Below, one piece after another: positions 11,511 to 23,461 of a stretch of 64,000 bases of DNA. Made by a program: the position numbers and the translations under genes. Location: assembly GCA_024305745.1 (NCBI GenBank), contig JAHRBS010000007.1, positions 3,162,001-3,226,000 of the forward strand, in the 5' to 3' direction. The DNA comes from Polyporus tsugae. Lineage: Eukaryota > Basidiomycota > Agaricomycetes > Polyporales > Polyporaceae. Positions within the stretch are counted from its first letter, which is position 1; each line of letters opens with the position of its first letter. The notes beneath the pieces are model-generated. The model was not told the DNA's origin. It was given only the letters and a program-made list of their open reading frames with translations, and searched no databases.

Positions 11511-14280
11511 CTGATCCTGTGCTCCCCCGCGTTGCATCTTGTCCCACCACTCACGGCGGCACTCTTTGCACTCTTTCTCTGGCTGTTTCGGCGCGACTGT
11601 TCTATGCTCGAGTGGATCTGCGGAGGAGCTCTTCCTGTTCGGTTTGTCGTCTCTAGATAGCTCATGTATGTATGTGTCTCCGGGCGCAAGCTCCGACTCG
11701 ACATAGTTCGCAATCTGATGAATTACGAGGAGCCATAGCCCTGCATCAGTCACGACTCACAATGGGTTGAGACGCCGTGGTCTAGAGTTCCTATGACCTA
11801 GGCCAGTCGGATGTCGACGTGAATGCATGTCCTGCCACTTGGGCGTCATGCGGAAAAATCCCCCCGTGTCTTCCTTGAAGTTCCTTCCTTCTCTGTGGTC
11901 ATGAGAAAGCAGTATCTTTCACCAATCGCGTTGGGCCGTCGTTGGGAGAGATGCTGATGTTCTGCGTCGGACCTTAAAAGTATGTGATATGTTCGTTCAT
12001 AGAGAAATAAAGTCTCATCCAGTCCTTAGTCGGCCGCCTCTTCGTTCCCAGTCGGAGGTGTAATACGATTCACATTGCATCTTCCGCTCCGCCCATCGTA
12101 TCGATAGCATTGCGTTGCAGGTTCTGATTCATGTGGCTGTCGTCTAGGGCCTAAACGTGTGGAGCTTCATGCCAAAACGTTACCCCGAACGTTGCCCTGA
12201 TTCTGGTAACGTTACGGGTATTTTGTGCGGTCGCACTGGTGCTCTCTGTCTGAATCAGCCAGGTCACCGCGAAAGCATCAAGGGCTTTATTACATCCATA
12301 GGAAGTTCTATCTCAGGGCCGCGATTGGAGAGGCTGGGGTGAGTACTTGGACTCGTGTTTTCCGGGGTAGCGCCTTCCGAGTCGAGGATCGATACAGCCC
12401 TTGATGATCGCCACTGCTGTGAGACACGAAAGAGACACCAGTCGCGAGCAGAGATAACATTCGTACGTTCTATTCTCATAGATACATAGAGGAAAGATAG
12501 CAGGCTTCTATGTAACGGTAGGCTGTACGGAATCCGCCCCCCCTTCCGGGGAGCTGCGGATGGTCAAGTGCGTCTGGAGGCCCTACAGGAGGGAATTACT
12601 TGGTACGGGTCCTGCAAGGACATCCGGGTGTGCCAGAATGTGTTCCCGCTTCATTAGGAGATCCTCGCATGACTTCCACAGACCGGTGGACACTGGACTC
12701 GGAGCCGACATTCGAATTCGCCCGAAGTAGCAGCAGGTAGCAGCGGACCGTCAACCTTGTATCAACCTTGCACGTTTCGCGGACGCAAAATGAGAAAGGG
12801 AAGGTCTCGTGGTCACAACATCTCGAGCCCTCTTCAGTCCCTGTCGACGATCGAGCCTCATTGGACCACGAAGTGATCTAGGCACCACCCCGCGTTCCTT
12901 GAGCGCGATCGAGCCGGCTGCGTACTTACTGTATTGCTTCAATATCTGCCGAGGGCGTTGCGGGGCAGCGACTAGACGTTGGCCCATGCCGAGACCTGTT
13001 TTTACCAACCATTTGGGTAAAGGAACGTCCATAGCGGTGTTGCATCCGGACCGTGGGCCTGGACTGTTTTTATTCCCATGCGGAGCGAGTTTATCACCAT
13101 CGCAAGGGCCGAGGACATTAAGTATATTGCGAGGACGAAGGTGCGGGTCAACTTTCACGGACCGTCGAGGTACCAGTGGATTCGAATTCCTGGCCTGGGC
13201 TCCAGGGACCGCGAGCTTACTACTTGGTAGATAGCTCTCGTCAGCTGTCTCTGAGACTCTCAGATCAGAACTTCGAAAAGGCGTACCGTGGAAAGCAAGC
13301 TGGTTGCGTGCCCATGCGTTTGCGTTTATCATGAGGAAATGCGGCATTCTCGCAAGGTCACGACGGCTGGAGTAGACGTCGTGGATATGTGAAGGTCCTG
13401 CAGGTAAGTAGTAGCATCGGTGGACGGGGTCGGCTGTTGGTAGCGCTGGTTAGCGACCTGGTTGGGGTTGCCGGAGTGGCGGGCCAAGATTGACCATCTG
13501 GACAAGATTGGAGCTCCACCCAGATCGGGGCGGGGGATCTTCGCGTGGGGAGGGGGTGTGCGAGACCCTGCCCTAAAGGAGGCAGTTTATAAGAGAGCGT
13601 GCTTGATCGTCGCCGGTCTTTGTCCCCTCATGATTTGGCGAACCGTCGTACCCTGCACCCACGGGCGTCGGACTGCATCGTGAGGCCCTCGCAGGAGATG
13701 AAGTAACTGGTGCAACGGCATAGACTGCACCTCCGTATCTCCCTGGTTGCGCCTGCACACGTATCTGGGGCTCGTTAGCGTGGTGTACATTTCTTGTTGA
13801 TGTCGAGTATGGAGTCCGGAGTTGTGGGTACCAGTTGTATTTGGCAGATCTTTAATGAATCAGTTCTCTTCGAAATGTCTGGACATGCGCGCGCCGACGC
13901 AACCAATATAGATACGAATGTGCACGGGTTGCGGTTTCCGGCAGAGACCTCCCCGATAAGTCAAGCATGCAACAGGGTGTAACATAAGATACACAGCAGA
14001 ACTCGTACTGAAGTGGATTGGGGTGGCCGAGCAGACATGTTAACCTAGAGATAAGAAAGCGGGGGAGGAAGAGACGAGGAGAGTGGAAGGAAGGAGAGCG
14101 GACGACGGTTGGAGCTGAGAGAGCGTCGGTCACTATCGAAGGTTCGAGGCTTACCCCGTTCGCGGTGCCCCAATTCCACTTGGCCTTCCTCCGTAAACCT
14201 CGTCTCCTCCGAGACCGCCCCAACAGCTCTCTCTCTCTTCCTCCGTCACGATCCCACCACGATCCCCAGCTGCCCTGCCA
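11511..14280. other. Gene-poor stretch of 2.8 kb between HOP1 and DOA1
   Basis: No gene with recognisable protein family or convincing intron pattern. The first few hundred bases are presumably the HOP1 3' untranslated region; an AATAAA hexamer lies at 12006-12011. A long open frame on the minus strand (12751-13347, 198 codons) and one on the plus strand (12809-13234, 141 codons) overlap, but both are rich in Arg/Pro/Ser and resemble nothing I know. From about 14080 the DNA becomes pyrimidine-rich on the plus strand (ctctctctcttcctcc near 14230), which probably marks the DOA1 core promoter. No terminal repeats, transposase motifs or tRNA cloverleaf were seen. Confidence 0.5.
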
Positions 14281-17200
14281 ATGCCATACAAGTTGTCCGC
14301 CTCCCTCACCGCCCACTCATCCGCTGTGCGTTCCACTCCGTCCTCCGTGTGTTCATCCGATGCTCACCCGCTCTAGGTTAGGGCGGTCGTGGCCCCGACC
14401 AACGATCTCATCCTCTCGGCCTCTCGCGATACCAGCGCGATATCATGGAATAGGACCGGGGGTGCCTCGTTCGCCCAATCATCTACTCTTCATGCAGGTT
14501 CTCGTTGGATCAACGCAGTGGCATACCTCCCGCCTGCTCCCGGCGCACCAGAAGGTATGCGTTATTACCATTCATGCAGTGTCCCTCGCGTTGCGTTTTG
14601 ACAATGGGACGTAGGATATGCAGTTACGGGAGGGCAGGATACTGTGATCAACGTCTTCGCGTTGCCAAGCACGAAGGGTGAACCTAGTTTCTCGCTCCTT
14701 GGACACACGGAAAATGTATGCGCGCTTCACGCCTCGGAAGATGGGACTATCATTTCGGGTTCATGGGACAAGTGAGTGTTTTTCGTTCAGTGCGGCATTA
14801 CTGCCGTTCATGCCCCCGGAAGGACCGCAAAGGTGTGGAAAGACTTCCAATTGCTCTACGACCTTGTTGGACACCAGCAGTCCGTCTGGACAGTCTTGGC
14901 CATCGATGGCACGCAATACCTGACAGGTGAGTCCTGAGTCTTGCCTCACCTTTCTGTGCGCGTGACCTTTGATCCGACGGTGTGGATGAAGGTTCCGCAG
15001 ACAACACCATCAAGCTGTGGAAGACGCACAAGAACGTTCGCACGTACCCGGGTCACACGCAGGCCGTACGAGGGCTCGCTTTGATCACCGACATTGGTTT
15101 CGCATCGTGTTCGAACGACAGGTACGCACCTTCCGCGCCGGTTCTCGTGAGTGGGCCTAGATCCGTTTCATCGGCAGCGAAATCCGAATCTGGACCATGG
15201 AAGGCGATTGCGTCTACACGCTCTCAGGTCACACTTCCTTCGTCTACAGCGTCTCCGTCTTGCCAAACGGAGATATTATTTCTGGCGGCGAGGACCGCAC
15301 CCTGCGCATTTGGAATGGTATGCATTTACGTTTTACTTGTGCGACTCTTGCTAACGCATTGAACATGTCCATGGTATCAATTCTAGATGGAGAGTGCGCG
15401 CAAACATTGGTACACCCAGCCATCTCGGTATGGTCGGTATCAGCAATGCCGAATGGCGATATTGTCACAGGCTGCAGCGATGGCGTTGTGCGTGTATTCA
15501 GTGCACAGGAAGAGCACTGGGCACCGGCCGACCAGCTCAAAGCATACGACGACCTCGTCGCATCGCAAGCGCTTCCAGCACAGCAGGTTGGTGACGTCAA
15601 GAAGTCTGATCTCTCAGGACCTGAAGCGTTGGTGCAGCCAGGTGCGTCCGGGTTTGAGGTAGCTGGGCCGTAGATATGAGACTGACTATCTTTTAGGGAA
15701 GAAACCTGGTGAGGTGAAGATGATCAGGCGAGGCGATAACGTAGAGGCACATCAGGTACGTCCTTACCTCTTCTCGCGAGTTTCTATTGATTGGCTCGAT
15801 TATGGCACAAGTGGGACAATGCCTCCGGGTGGCAGAAGATTGGGGATGTCGTCGATGCGGTAGGCTCCGGCCGGAAGCAACTCTACGAAGGACGGGAATA
15901 CGACTACCTCTTCGACGTTGATATCCAAGATGGGGTGCCACCACTCAAGCTGCCGTATAACGCCAGCGGTGAGCATATTATCATGGTTTAACGCTCCATC
16001 TGTAGGCTTACTCGGTTACAGAGAATCCGTACACTGCAGCCCAGCGTTTCCTCCAGAACAATGACCTCCCATTGAGCTACCTTGACCAAGTCGTCCACTT
16101 CATCGAAAAGAACACTGCTGGCGTAGACATTGCTGGCGCTAATAACCAGTTCGTGGATCCGTACACCGGTGAGTACCCCATAGCGTTGGCCTGTTTCCAT
16201 ATGCTTATCTTTCGATTTTTAAGGTGCTTCGCGATACCAAGCGGCACAAGTCCCGTCTAGCAGTGGTGCTTCAGATTTCATGGATCCTTTCACTGGTAAG
16301 GACATCAAGCTTGGGATCCTCTTGTCGTCGCATTTAATTACACCTACTAGGTGCTTCGCGATACCGCGCCGCTGCACCCCCGCCGATGGCGCCCTCACAT
16401 ACATCCCCGCCGATGTCAACTGGCGACCCTTGGACCAGATCTTCTCGCTATTCCAGTGGACCGACCTCACCAGTTACACCGCCGCAGCAATCTCAGGCGC
16501 CACTTGGGAACATCATCCCCGTGGTATGTCAATCGCGTGTTTGCGATTAGATGCTGCTACTCATGACTTTTTAGCGATCACCGCTCTCCTTCCGCCAAGC
16601 ACACGTCTCTGCCATGCAGGCGAAGCTCTACCAGTTCGACCAGGCCCTTCGGAACGAGATTGTGGGTGTGCATATATGGCCTGGTTATAGCGGGTAACTG
16701 ATGCTTCCCTGGAACAGTCAACCAGTAATCTTGCCATGTACCCACAAGAACTAAACCTCATCGAGGAGACGTTCACGTACCTGACACAAGCGGTGTCACA
16801 TCCACTAGAACCTCCATCAAAGAAGCTGACGCACAACCATGTCGACGCCATGATCCAACTTCTCGAACGGTGGCCACAATCCCAGCTTTTCCCTCGTACG
16901 TAACATCCTGACCTCGCACTCGCTCGTAACAGGCGCTAATAGCTGGGGCACCGTCCAGTCATGGATCTCAGCCGTCTAGTGTCGGCTTTCTGCCCCACTG
17001 CTTACTCCGACTCTGCCCTGCGCGCGCGATTCGTGACGGCGTTGTACAACGGCGCACATTGGAACGAGCCGTGGACGTCGCCGCTCCCAAAGCCGCGCGA
17101 GACTAACTTGCTCTTCCTGTTCCGTTCGTTGGCCAACATTTTCCAAGATGACGTCGTGATGGGCGACGGTGCTTGGGTGCAACAGGTGCGTATCTTTCAC

Positions 17201-17762
17201 CTACCTCTTATTCGTGGCTAACATTCATGCTTTCGTGACCAGAACCTCGATCTGCTTGGCGGGTCACCGTACATGATCCTCACGAACTCACTTCGGGTGT
17301 CTCTGGCGACGATTCTATTCAAGTATGCATCGATTTCTGGACCGGCCGTTGTGGGCGTTCTAACGAAGTTCCCGCCATAGCCTATCTTGCAACGGGCTCA
17401 GAGATCCCCTCCCCGATCCTCTTCGGGAACGGCTGGTGGGCTTGGTTCTCGAGGTATGGCTAGATTGTTCCTTTATTGGACCTTGGACCTAACGCCGTTC
17501 ATAGATCCTTACGGCTGAGAGCAGAGACGCGGAGGCTGCTTACCGTGCGTTGGTCGCTCTCGGCAACATTGTGAGTCATGCCCGTGGTTCCAATGGCGCG
17601 TATACTGACAAGAATCGACAGGCATTCGCCGCCAAGGAGCAATCGCGCCCTCTCAACGCTGAGCAAAGAGCCTTCGCCCGGAAAGTCCTGTCATCGCTCC
17701 CTTCGACGTTCCCCGAACCGCGAATCCAAGGCGTCTCAAAAGAGATTGTCGCTCTGCTTTGA
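14281..17762 (+). CDS. DOA1: Doa1/Ufd3/PLAA ubiquitin-binding WD40 protein
   Basis: Cofactor of the AAA ATPase Cdc48/p97 in ubiquitin turnover and endosomal sorting. Domains in order: a seven-blade WD40 propeller (MPYKLSASLTAHSSAVRAVV, SASRDTS, GHTENVCALHASEDG, SGSWDKTAKVW, TGSADNTIKLW, GHTQAVRGLAL, GHTSFVYSVS, SGGEDRTLRIWN), a PFU ubiquitin-binding domain (GEVKMIRRGDNVEAHQWDNA, WQKIGDVVDAVG, YLFDVDIQDGVPPLKLPYNA, NPYTAAQRFLQNNDLPLSYL), a linker with two copies of DP(Y/F)TGASRY, and a C-terminal PUL domain for Cdc48 binding (HVDAMIQLLERWPQSQLFPL onward to KEIVALL). Stop at 17760-17762. The start ATG gives MPYKLSASL, as in the family. The two DPYTG/DPFTG motifs are each split by an intron at the same codon position, which indicates a tandem exon duplication. 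Confidence 0.93.
16224..16350 (+). repeat. Tandem duplicated exon unit in DOA1 linker
   Basis: The exon 16224-16295 starts with GTGCTTCGCGATACC and the next exon, from 16351, starts with the same 15 bases. Each is preceded by an intron that interrupts DPYTG|ASRY or DPFTG|ASRY after the first base of the Gly codon. Exon plus following intron (16224-16350) is therefore the duplicated unit. The intron interiors have diverged, so the copy is not recent; the coding junction has been kept. Confidence 0.75.
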
Positions 17763-18723
17763 CCTCCCCGGCCTCTCCGAAAACTCAACGCTTTCTCGCG
17801 CCCAACATACAATTGTAATCGCATTCTCGTGGTGAAATAAGGGACTCCCTTTAGGTGTATCCATGCTCTGGCTGGCCCCGTGTGTCATCATTTCTATCCT
17901 CGCTGAACCATTGTCATGATGCGGATGGACTCTGTTGCCTTACTGTAGGACTCTAAGCATCCCAGATCAATTGTAGCCTTGTGTTTCCCATCCCACCGCG
18001 CTCCTCCTTGGGCCCCGCAATAATCTTTGTTGTCAGCACTGATAGAGATTATTTGGACTTATAATGGCGCTGTTTCGTGTAGTGTTTGAATAGATGTTGT
18101 ATCTGAGAAACGGATCATGAGATTCGAGCAAGAGACTATATACTGACGATATCCGTATTCAACAACCGAGAGGCAAGTATCCAAGCTACTCAAGTGGCAG
18201 GAACAACAGCCGGTTGCATGTAAGCAAGCAATCGCAAAGCAAACATCGTGCGCCGATGGCAGTACGGTAAAGCAATAAACCTCTGCCGAAGGCAGTCTAA
18301 CACCACGCACTACTACTCCTCGCGCTCGGGAGGCGAGGAAATACTGAGCGTGTGGAGCGTGTGGGACGGAGGGGGGGGGGAGATTAGTGAACTTCCTGGG
18401 GTGGGGGAATACTAAACCGGTGCGACAAGGACAAGACCGGCGATGCAGTGAGTAGTCGCTGCAACTCGTCGTCGGCTTGCCCTAGAGGCGCCGCGGTAGG
18501 TTATACAGTAGAGCACGGAGGTCAATAGGGGAGAAGGAAAGCGAAGCGTCCGCATGAAGGAGGGAATAAGAGTGGGTGCGCTGTGCCGCATGTCGCTTGC
18601 GTGTACGCGAAGCGCGGATATATGTGTAGTTGCAGGGGTAAACGGGGTTCGGAGAGGCTGCCTGCGGCGTGGAGGGGGTGTCGCGGCGGGGTGTGCAGGC
18701 AGGCGTTGCTCGCAAATCGCGAT
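17763..18723. other. Convergent intergenic region with a G10 tract
   Basis: Three-prime sides of DOA1 (+) and the Ca2+/H+ exchanger gene (-). No coding pattern on either strand. A run of ten G residues lies at 18371-18380 inside a purine-rich segment (about 18355-18415). Otherwise nothing recognisable. Confidence 0.5.
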
Positions 18724-21069
18724 TTACGAGACCCAGACTGGACGGTGGGATAGAAGAGTCAGCGAATGTCAAGTGTGTGAGCGTTGGTGAGCTTACAGGA
18801 AAGAGCGATCACGAGGTAGAGCGTGATCAACATGAGACCTTCCATGTAGTTCGATTTGCCGTCCCTGTAGACGTGATTAGCCACAGCTCTCCAAAACACA
18901 GACAGGCGCCAGGCGTACTGGATGAGGAAGTTCACGAGGAGAACGGACACGAAGAGCACGATGGTCTGTTGGCAGAACGTCAGCGGTAATAGATGTGGTT
19001 CACTGGACGCTGCGCACCTCGAAGTCGGCGAAGAACAGAGTAAGGTCGTGGTGGGTGATCCAGCCAACAATCACAAGCAGCGGCACAACGAACGCGGCAA
19101 TTTGCTATTCAAAATCGCAACGTTAACCAGGTCATCGCACGCGTAAGTCGACGACTTTGGGCAACTCACGATCGAGCTGCCGACGCAGATGCCGATGGTA
19201 AGCTCCATCTTGTTCTTCATCGCCATCCATACCGACGTGACGTGCTCCGCAGCATTCGCCTGGTTCATTTCGATCAGATACGGACTCGTCCGGAAACGTA
19301 AGAATAGACATACCACAATGGGAAGGAGGATCAAACCGATGAAAGGCTTCGGGATGCTGTAGCGCTCAGCGGTTTCCTCGATCGACGCAACCACTAAAAG
19401 AAAGCGCATATCAGTGTGCGCCGTGAGGCAAGGCAATCTGGGCGCCACGCACGATAGTCTGCGCAGAACGACGTGATCAACGTGACCAGGAGCAGGCTGT
19501 GATGCATACTCGCTCAGTCGTCTCTCTAAAGAACAAAGGCTGAAACTTACCCAGAACCGGCAGCCAACGTGTTCATCTTGGGCTCTTCCTCCTCCTCCTG
19601 CTCGCCATGGGCAGACTCGGGCGCATACAGGTACGCGTGCGTCTTGAGCTGTTGGTACGAGACGTTCTCGAGTCAGCTAGATCTCCCAACGAACCGATGA
19701 CGTCATAGAAACCCAGACCTGGAACACCAAGTACGCAATGTACACGAGAAGCAGCAGGATGGCGGTTCCGCGGGAGATAATCTTGAGGCCCTCGTACGAG
19801 TCCGCGTCCAGGATATCGAGACCGAGTTCAATCCGTGCCTTCTCGACTGCGTTCATGACAGGCATCGCAATCGCAGTGGCGTTGGTGTCCAGTCCGGCAT
19901 GGGACTTTGAACTGTGATAGGCGGCAGGAATAACCAAGGCTATGAGGGTTCGCGGCCGCATGAGAACATATCGGATAAGGTATTTATGCAATACGTCCGG
20001 CGATTGGGCGATAGCACAAGGGTGAGCGAACGTGGTGGCGAACAGGTGGCAAAGCTGTCAGTTCAGTGCCGTGGAAGTGAGGCGGTGCGACGTACTGATG
20101 CAAGCGAGGGTCATGAGCTGGGAAGCAATGTCAGCAAGGGTCCCAGGAACAATGGAAGCCTATCATGTGGCGACGAAGGTCGGGAAATAGGGTGAGGACG
20201 TACCGAACTCGAGCTGTATGGTTCGATTGGAAAGCGTTAGCGGGTAGGCAGTGCAGAACTCAGGCGCGAGATACTCACGCTTGCGCAGCGGTCACTTGGA
20301 AGTTGGACTCAGGGAAAGCAATGCCGCCTGTGGTTTACAGGATGAGACAAACAGAACACATACAAGGGAACAAGGTAGAGAAATAGTGAAGGCATTACTT
20401 ACCTGCCAAGAAGGAACATCCGAGGACAAGAAGAATGTTGGACAAGATGGAGCCAAGCAACTGTGGCGCGGTTCAGTATATGGAGATAGGGACGACTACA
20501 GAAGGCACTCACCGAGGTCTGGACAATACGAAGCTCGCCTGTACAAGGGATGAGCAAATGGGAATGTAAAGGCCACTCCAGGACGGCGAACCTTGGAGAA
20601 GGGCGGCAACGCCAACAATGATTTCAACCGCATTCCCAAACGAGGCATTGAGCAGACCGGAGAGGGTTTGGCCGAGTTTGAGGGAGAGTTGTTCTGTAGC
20701 AGTGCCAAGCATCTATAGATTCAGAAAGAATGAGGTGCACGCGTGGTTGCGGTACATCAGATCCGTGTTAAGCCAAATATAAAGCGGGGGTGGCGAGATC
20801 CGACGTACAGCAGCGAGGGGCATGATCGCGATGAAACTGAACCCGAAACGAAGGGCGGCATCCCAGTTTAATGTATGGGAGATGATACTGAGGGGCACGA
20901 AGACAAGGAGGACGTTGACGTATGAGCCGAAGATGAAGAACTTGTAAGAGTTCCACCACGACGGTTGGCCTTGGACGGATAGAGAGTCGGCGAGGCGCGC
21001 GAAGAACGGCTTCGGGGGCTGCGCGCCATTGCCGTTTTCAATGAGAGGCGTGCGGTCTGTGGGAGGCAT
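18724..21069 (-). CDS. VCX1: Vacuolar Ca2+/H+ exchanger of the CAX/Vcx1 family
   Basis: Antiporter that uses the vacuolar proton gradient to pump Ca2+ into the vacuole. The spliced protein starts MPPTDRTPLIENGNG (a dileucine-like cytosolic tail) and has about eleven hydrophobic segments. The first CAX signature is LNASFGNAVEIIVGVAAL (near 20600-20660) and the second reads PIVANAAEHVTSVW (near 19210-19260 and the exon before it). An acidic loop GEQEEEEEPKM between the two halves (near 19570-19610) is the usual central acidic motif. The last exon is tiny (FWVS, then TAA at 18724-18726), reached by the intron about 18736-18790. Start was taken at 21069 because upstream in-frame sequence does not resemble the family. 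In the second signature Ala replaces the usual Gly of GNAAEH. Divergent from the gene at 21234, 164 bp apart. Confidence 0.9.
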
Positions 21070-21233
21070 TGGTGGAGGTATTAGGGAGAGACGGTGTAAG
21101 GGAGGGAGGGGTTTTGTAGCGGATGGCTTTAACCGACTCTGCAAACGTCCATAGCCTCCTTTTCATTACGTAAACCCCATCGTCACCACAGTCCGAGTCT
21201 CGGAGTCGCTCCACTGCCCCCGCTCTTCCTCCC

Positions 21234-22344
21234 ATGGCGTCTTCCACTTCCTTCCCGTCTCCGGAGGTGCTTACCACCGCAGCCGCGCTCAATGTCTATG
21301 ACGACACCGGGAACGAGGTCTCTTTCGGCAGCCTCATCAAGGATCAGAAGACCATCGTCGTCTTCATCCGTCTGTATTCCTTCTGGCGCTTCTCCCAATT
21401 GTCTTGAACGCTCAACCACTCATCCCTGCCCCGTTCCGTATGCAATTACATTCCACAGGTCACTTCTGGTGCGGTGTACGTGCAAGGTTCCCGATCTTCA
21501 TAAATGTACACTGCCTAATGCATGATCGTCATTCTTTCAGAGCTGCCAAGTAGGTTCCCTGTGCCTCGACTCCTTCAACCACAGCGCTTACCCGCAATTA
21601 TGCGCTACATAGCAATATGTCATCCAGCTCGCCTCGGTCCGCAAGGAAGCCTTAGAACAAGCGAGCACCCGCCTCGTTGTCATCGGCTGTGGTGACTGGA
21701 AGCTCATCAAAGAGTATTGCGGTGAGAAACACTCCGAGCCCGGGTGGCCCGATGCACAGCTAAACATCTTGGACAAAGGCCTCACCGACTTCAAGGGCGG
21801 CATGTACGCTGACCCCTCCCGCAAGCTCTACCACGCCTTCGGCTTGATCGAGACCTTGGACCGCACACCCGACGACCAAGAGAAACGCAGCTATCTTGGC
21901 AAGAGCTTCATCGGGAATCTCTTCTCCAGTATTTGGGTGCGTACACTCCCAAGTTCGCACCGCTCCCCCGTTATAGCGCCTGCGGATATGTTTCTCGGTG
22001 ATCGGAAAGCTGATCATGGGTTTCTTCTTGGCGTTCTGCTCACAGGAGGGGCCCCTGAAGCACCCGCAGCACCTCGGAAAGCAGGGCAACATCTCCCAGC
22101 TTGGTGGCGACTTCGTCTTTGGGCCAGGTGAGCATGACCTGTGCTCAGCCAAGTTTGGAATCAGCCTGACCAGTCTTGTCCGTATTCTTGTAGGCGAGAC
22201 ATGCACCTATGCATCGCGCATGAAACATACCGAAGATCGTAAGCCCATTCCCTTAGCTATCTTCTCTCGCTTAGCCTCATTTCTTTTTTGGCAGATGTCG
22301 AAGTGGAGGAGCTCATGAAGGAGGCGGCCGTCGCATACCCTTGA
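21234..22344 (+). CDS. PRXL2/AAED1-like AhpC-TSA thioredoxin-fold protein
   Basis: Member of the AhpC/TSA-related PRXL2 (AAED1/FAM213) group, presumed redox proteins of poorly defined substrate. The N-terminus MASSTSFPSPEVLTTAAALN leads to KDQKTIVVFIRHFWCGSCQQ. That block is assembled from three exons with a tiny CGSC-spanning middle; the CxxC pair is the likely redox site. It continues YVIQLASVRKEALEQASTRL, VVIGCGDWKLIKEYCG, then YADPSRKLYHAFGLIETLD and GGDFVFGPGETCTYASRMKH, the FxFGPGxxCxFxHRM-like block of this family. End VEVEELMKEAAVAYP, TGA at 22342-22344. Length about 250 residues is usual for fungal members. Convergent with the phosphatase gene 137 bp away. Confidence 0.85.
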
Positions 22345-22481
22345 ACGCAACTCCCCTTCTGTATAGTTGTAAAATGAGCCCGTACATATGTCATATGTGT
22401 TCCTAGTTTATCTAACATCCGACACAGCTTGGATTCCTTGATATACTATACAGTATCGTCATAACAGAGTCCCAAATCCTT

Positions 22482-23461
22482 CTAATTCAACTGTACGTCC
22501 GCGTTGCGCTGCAAGACATCCCCGTCTAGGTGTGTGGTATCCGCGTAACTAATCAGCAGGCCCTTCTCGTTCTCTTCTACATCAATCACCGATATCGAGG
22601 CGTTGTAACACCACCCGGTGGAAACCCCCTCAGCTGCCCGCACCTTCCGACTTCCGAGGAGGTTCGTGACCAGGCTCCCGATAAGGCCGCCGTGGGACAC
22701 AGCTAGGATATGAATAGGCTCGAAGCCGAGCTCTGCCATCTCTTCTTCCTCTCCGTCGAGCTCCTTCAGGCTCACATGCCCGTTCGCGTTCCCTGCGTCA
22801 CCGTCGGACTCCGCTTTCGTTGCCGCCGCGCAGCCGTCGCGCCTCGTCCGGAGCTCTGACGCCTTGCTCTGCGCGAGCCGCGCGACAGTCTTGTTCCACC
22901 ACTCGACCCCCCGAGCGTGGAAGTCGATGAGGGGCTCGAGGTCCGGGGGCGGATTGGCCCGTTTGGCGATGGCCTCCCCTTGCCACTCGCCCATGAACTA
23001 CTCAGAACACACACACGCACACCCGCGAACGTGTCCTCGATCAGCAAGCCTATCTCCACACGCGAGGCGAGGAACACACACGCACCCGTTCCCTGAGAGC
23101 TTCCGACGCCTCGAGCTCGACCTTCGGGTGGTTCTCCAGGATGATCTCCGCGGTCTGCAGTGCGCATGCGCGTCGTACGTCCAGGATCGATTGTGCAGAT
23201 ATCGATGTACGAGATCAGCGTTCAGCCCGCGTCGTGCGTGCACGGTCACAGTATTACGGTGCGCCCCACCTTTCTCGCCCGCTGCAGGTCGCTGCTGTAC
23301 GCCGCGCCGAGCGGGACGTCCTCGAGCGCGTCCGCGACGAGCTTTGCCTGGAGGATGCCCGCGGGATTGAGCGCGGTGTCGAGGTGGCCCTGGATGACGC
23401 CCTCCCGGTTCGCGTCCGTCTCGCCGTGGCGGACGATGTAGACCTTCGCCACGACGACCAT
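22482..23461 (-). CDS. Histidine phosphatase (phosphoglycerate mutase-like)
   Basis: Branch 1 histidine phosphatase that removes phosphate through a phospho-histidine intermediate. The RHG motif is at the N-terminus (VAKVYIVRHGETDANREG), followed by GHLDTALNPAGILQAKLVAD, SSDLQRARKTAEIIL, ALRERFMGEWQG and the second catalytic histidine in ILAVSHGGLIGSLVTNLL. Start ATG 23459-23461 puts MVVVAK just before the first strand. Between the two halves there is a hydrophilic insert rich in Ala, Asp and Glu (AAATKAESDGDAGNANGHVS then ELDGEEEEMAEL). The substrate is unknown; TIGAR-like sugar phosphatases and the fungal phosphomutase-like proteins are the nearest guesses. Three exons; the second intron has an unusually GT/CA-rich sequence (gtgcgtgtgtg). 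Confidence 0.87.

Noticed and set aside
11136..11753. 205-codon minus-strand open frame over the HOP1 3' end
   Set aside because: It overlaps the last HOP1 exons, which are fixed by the basic C-terminal sequence and stop at 11510; no family match.
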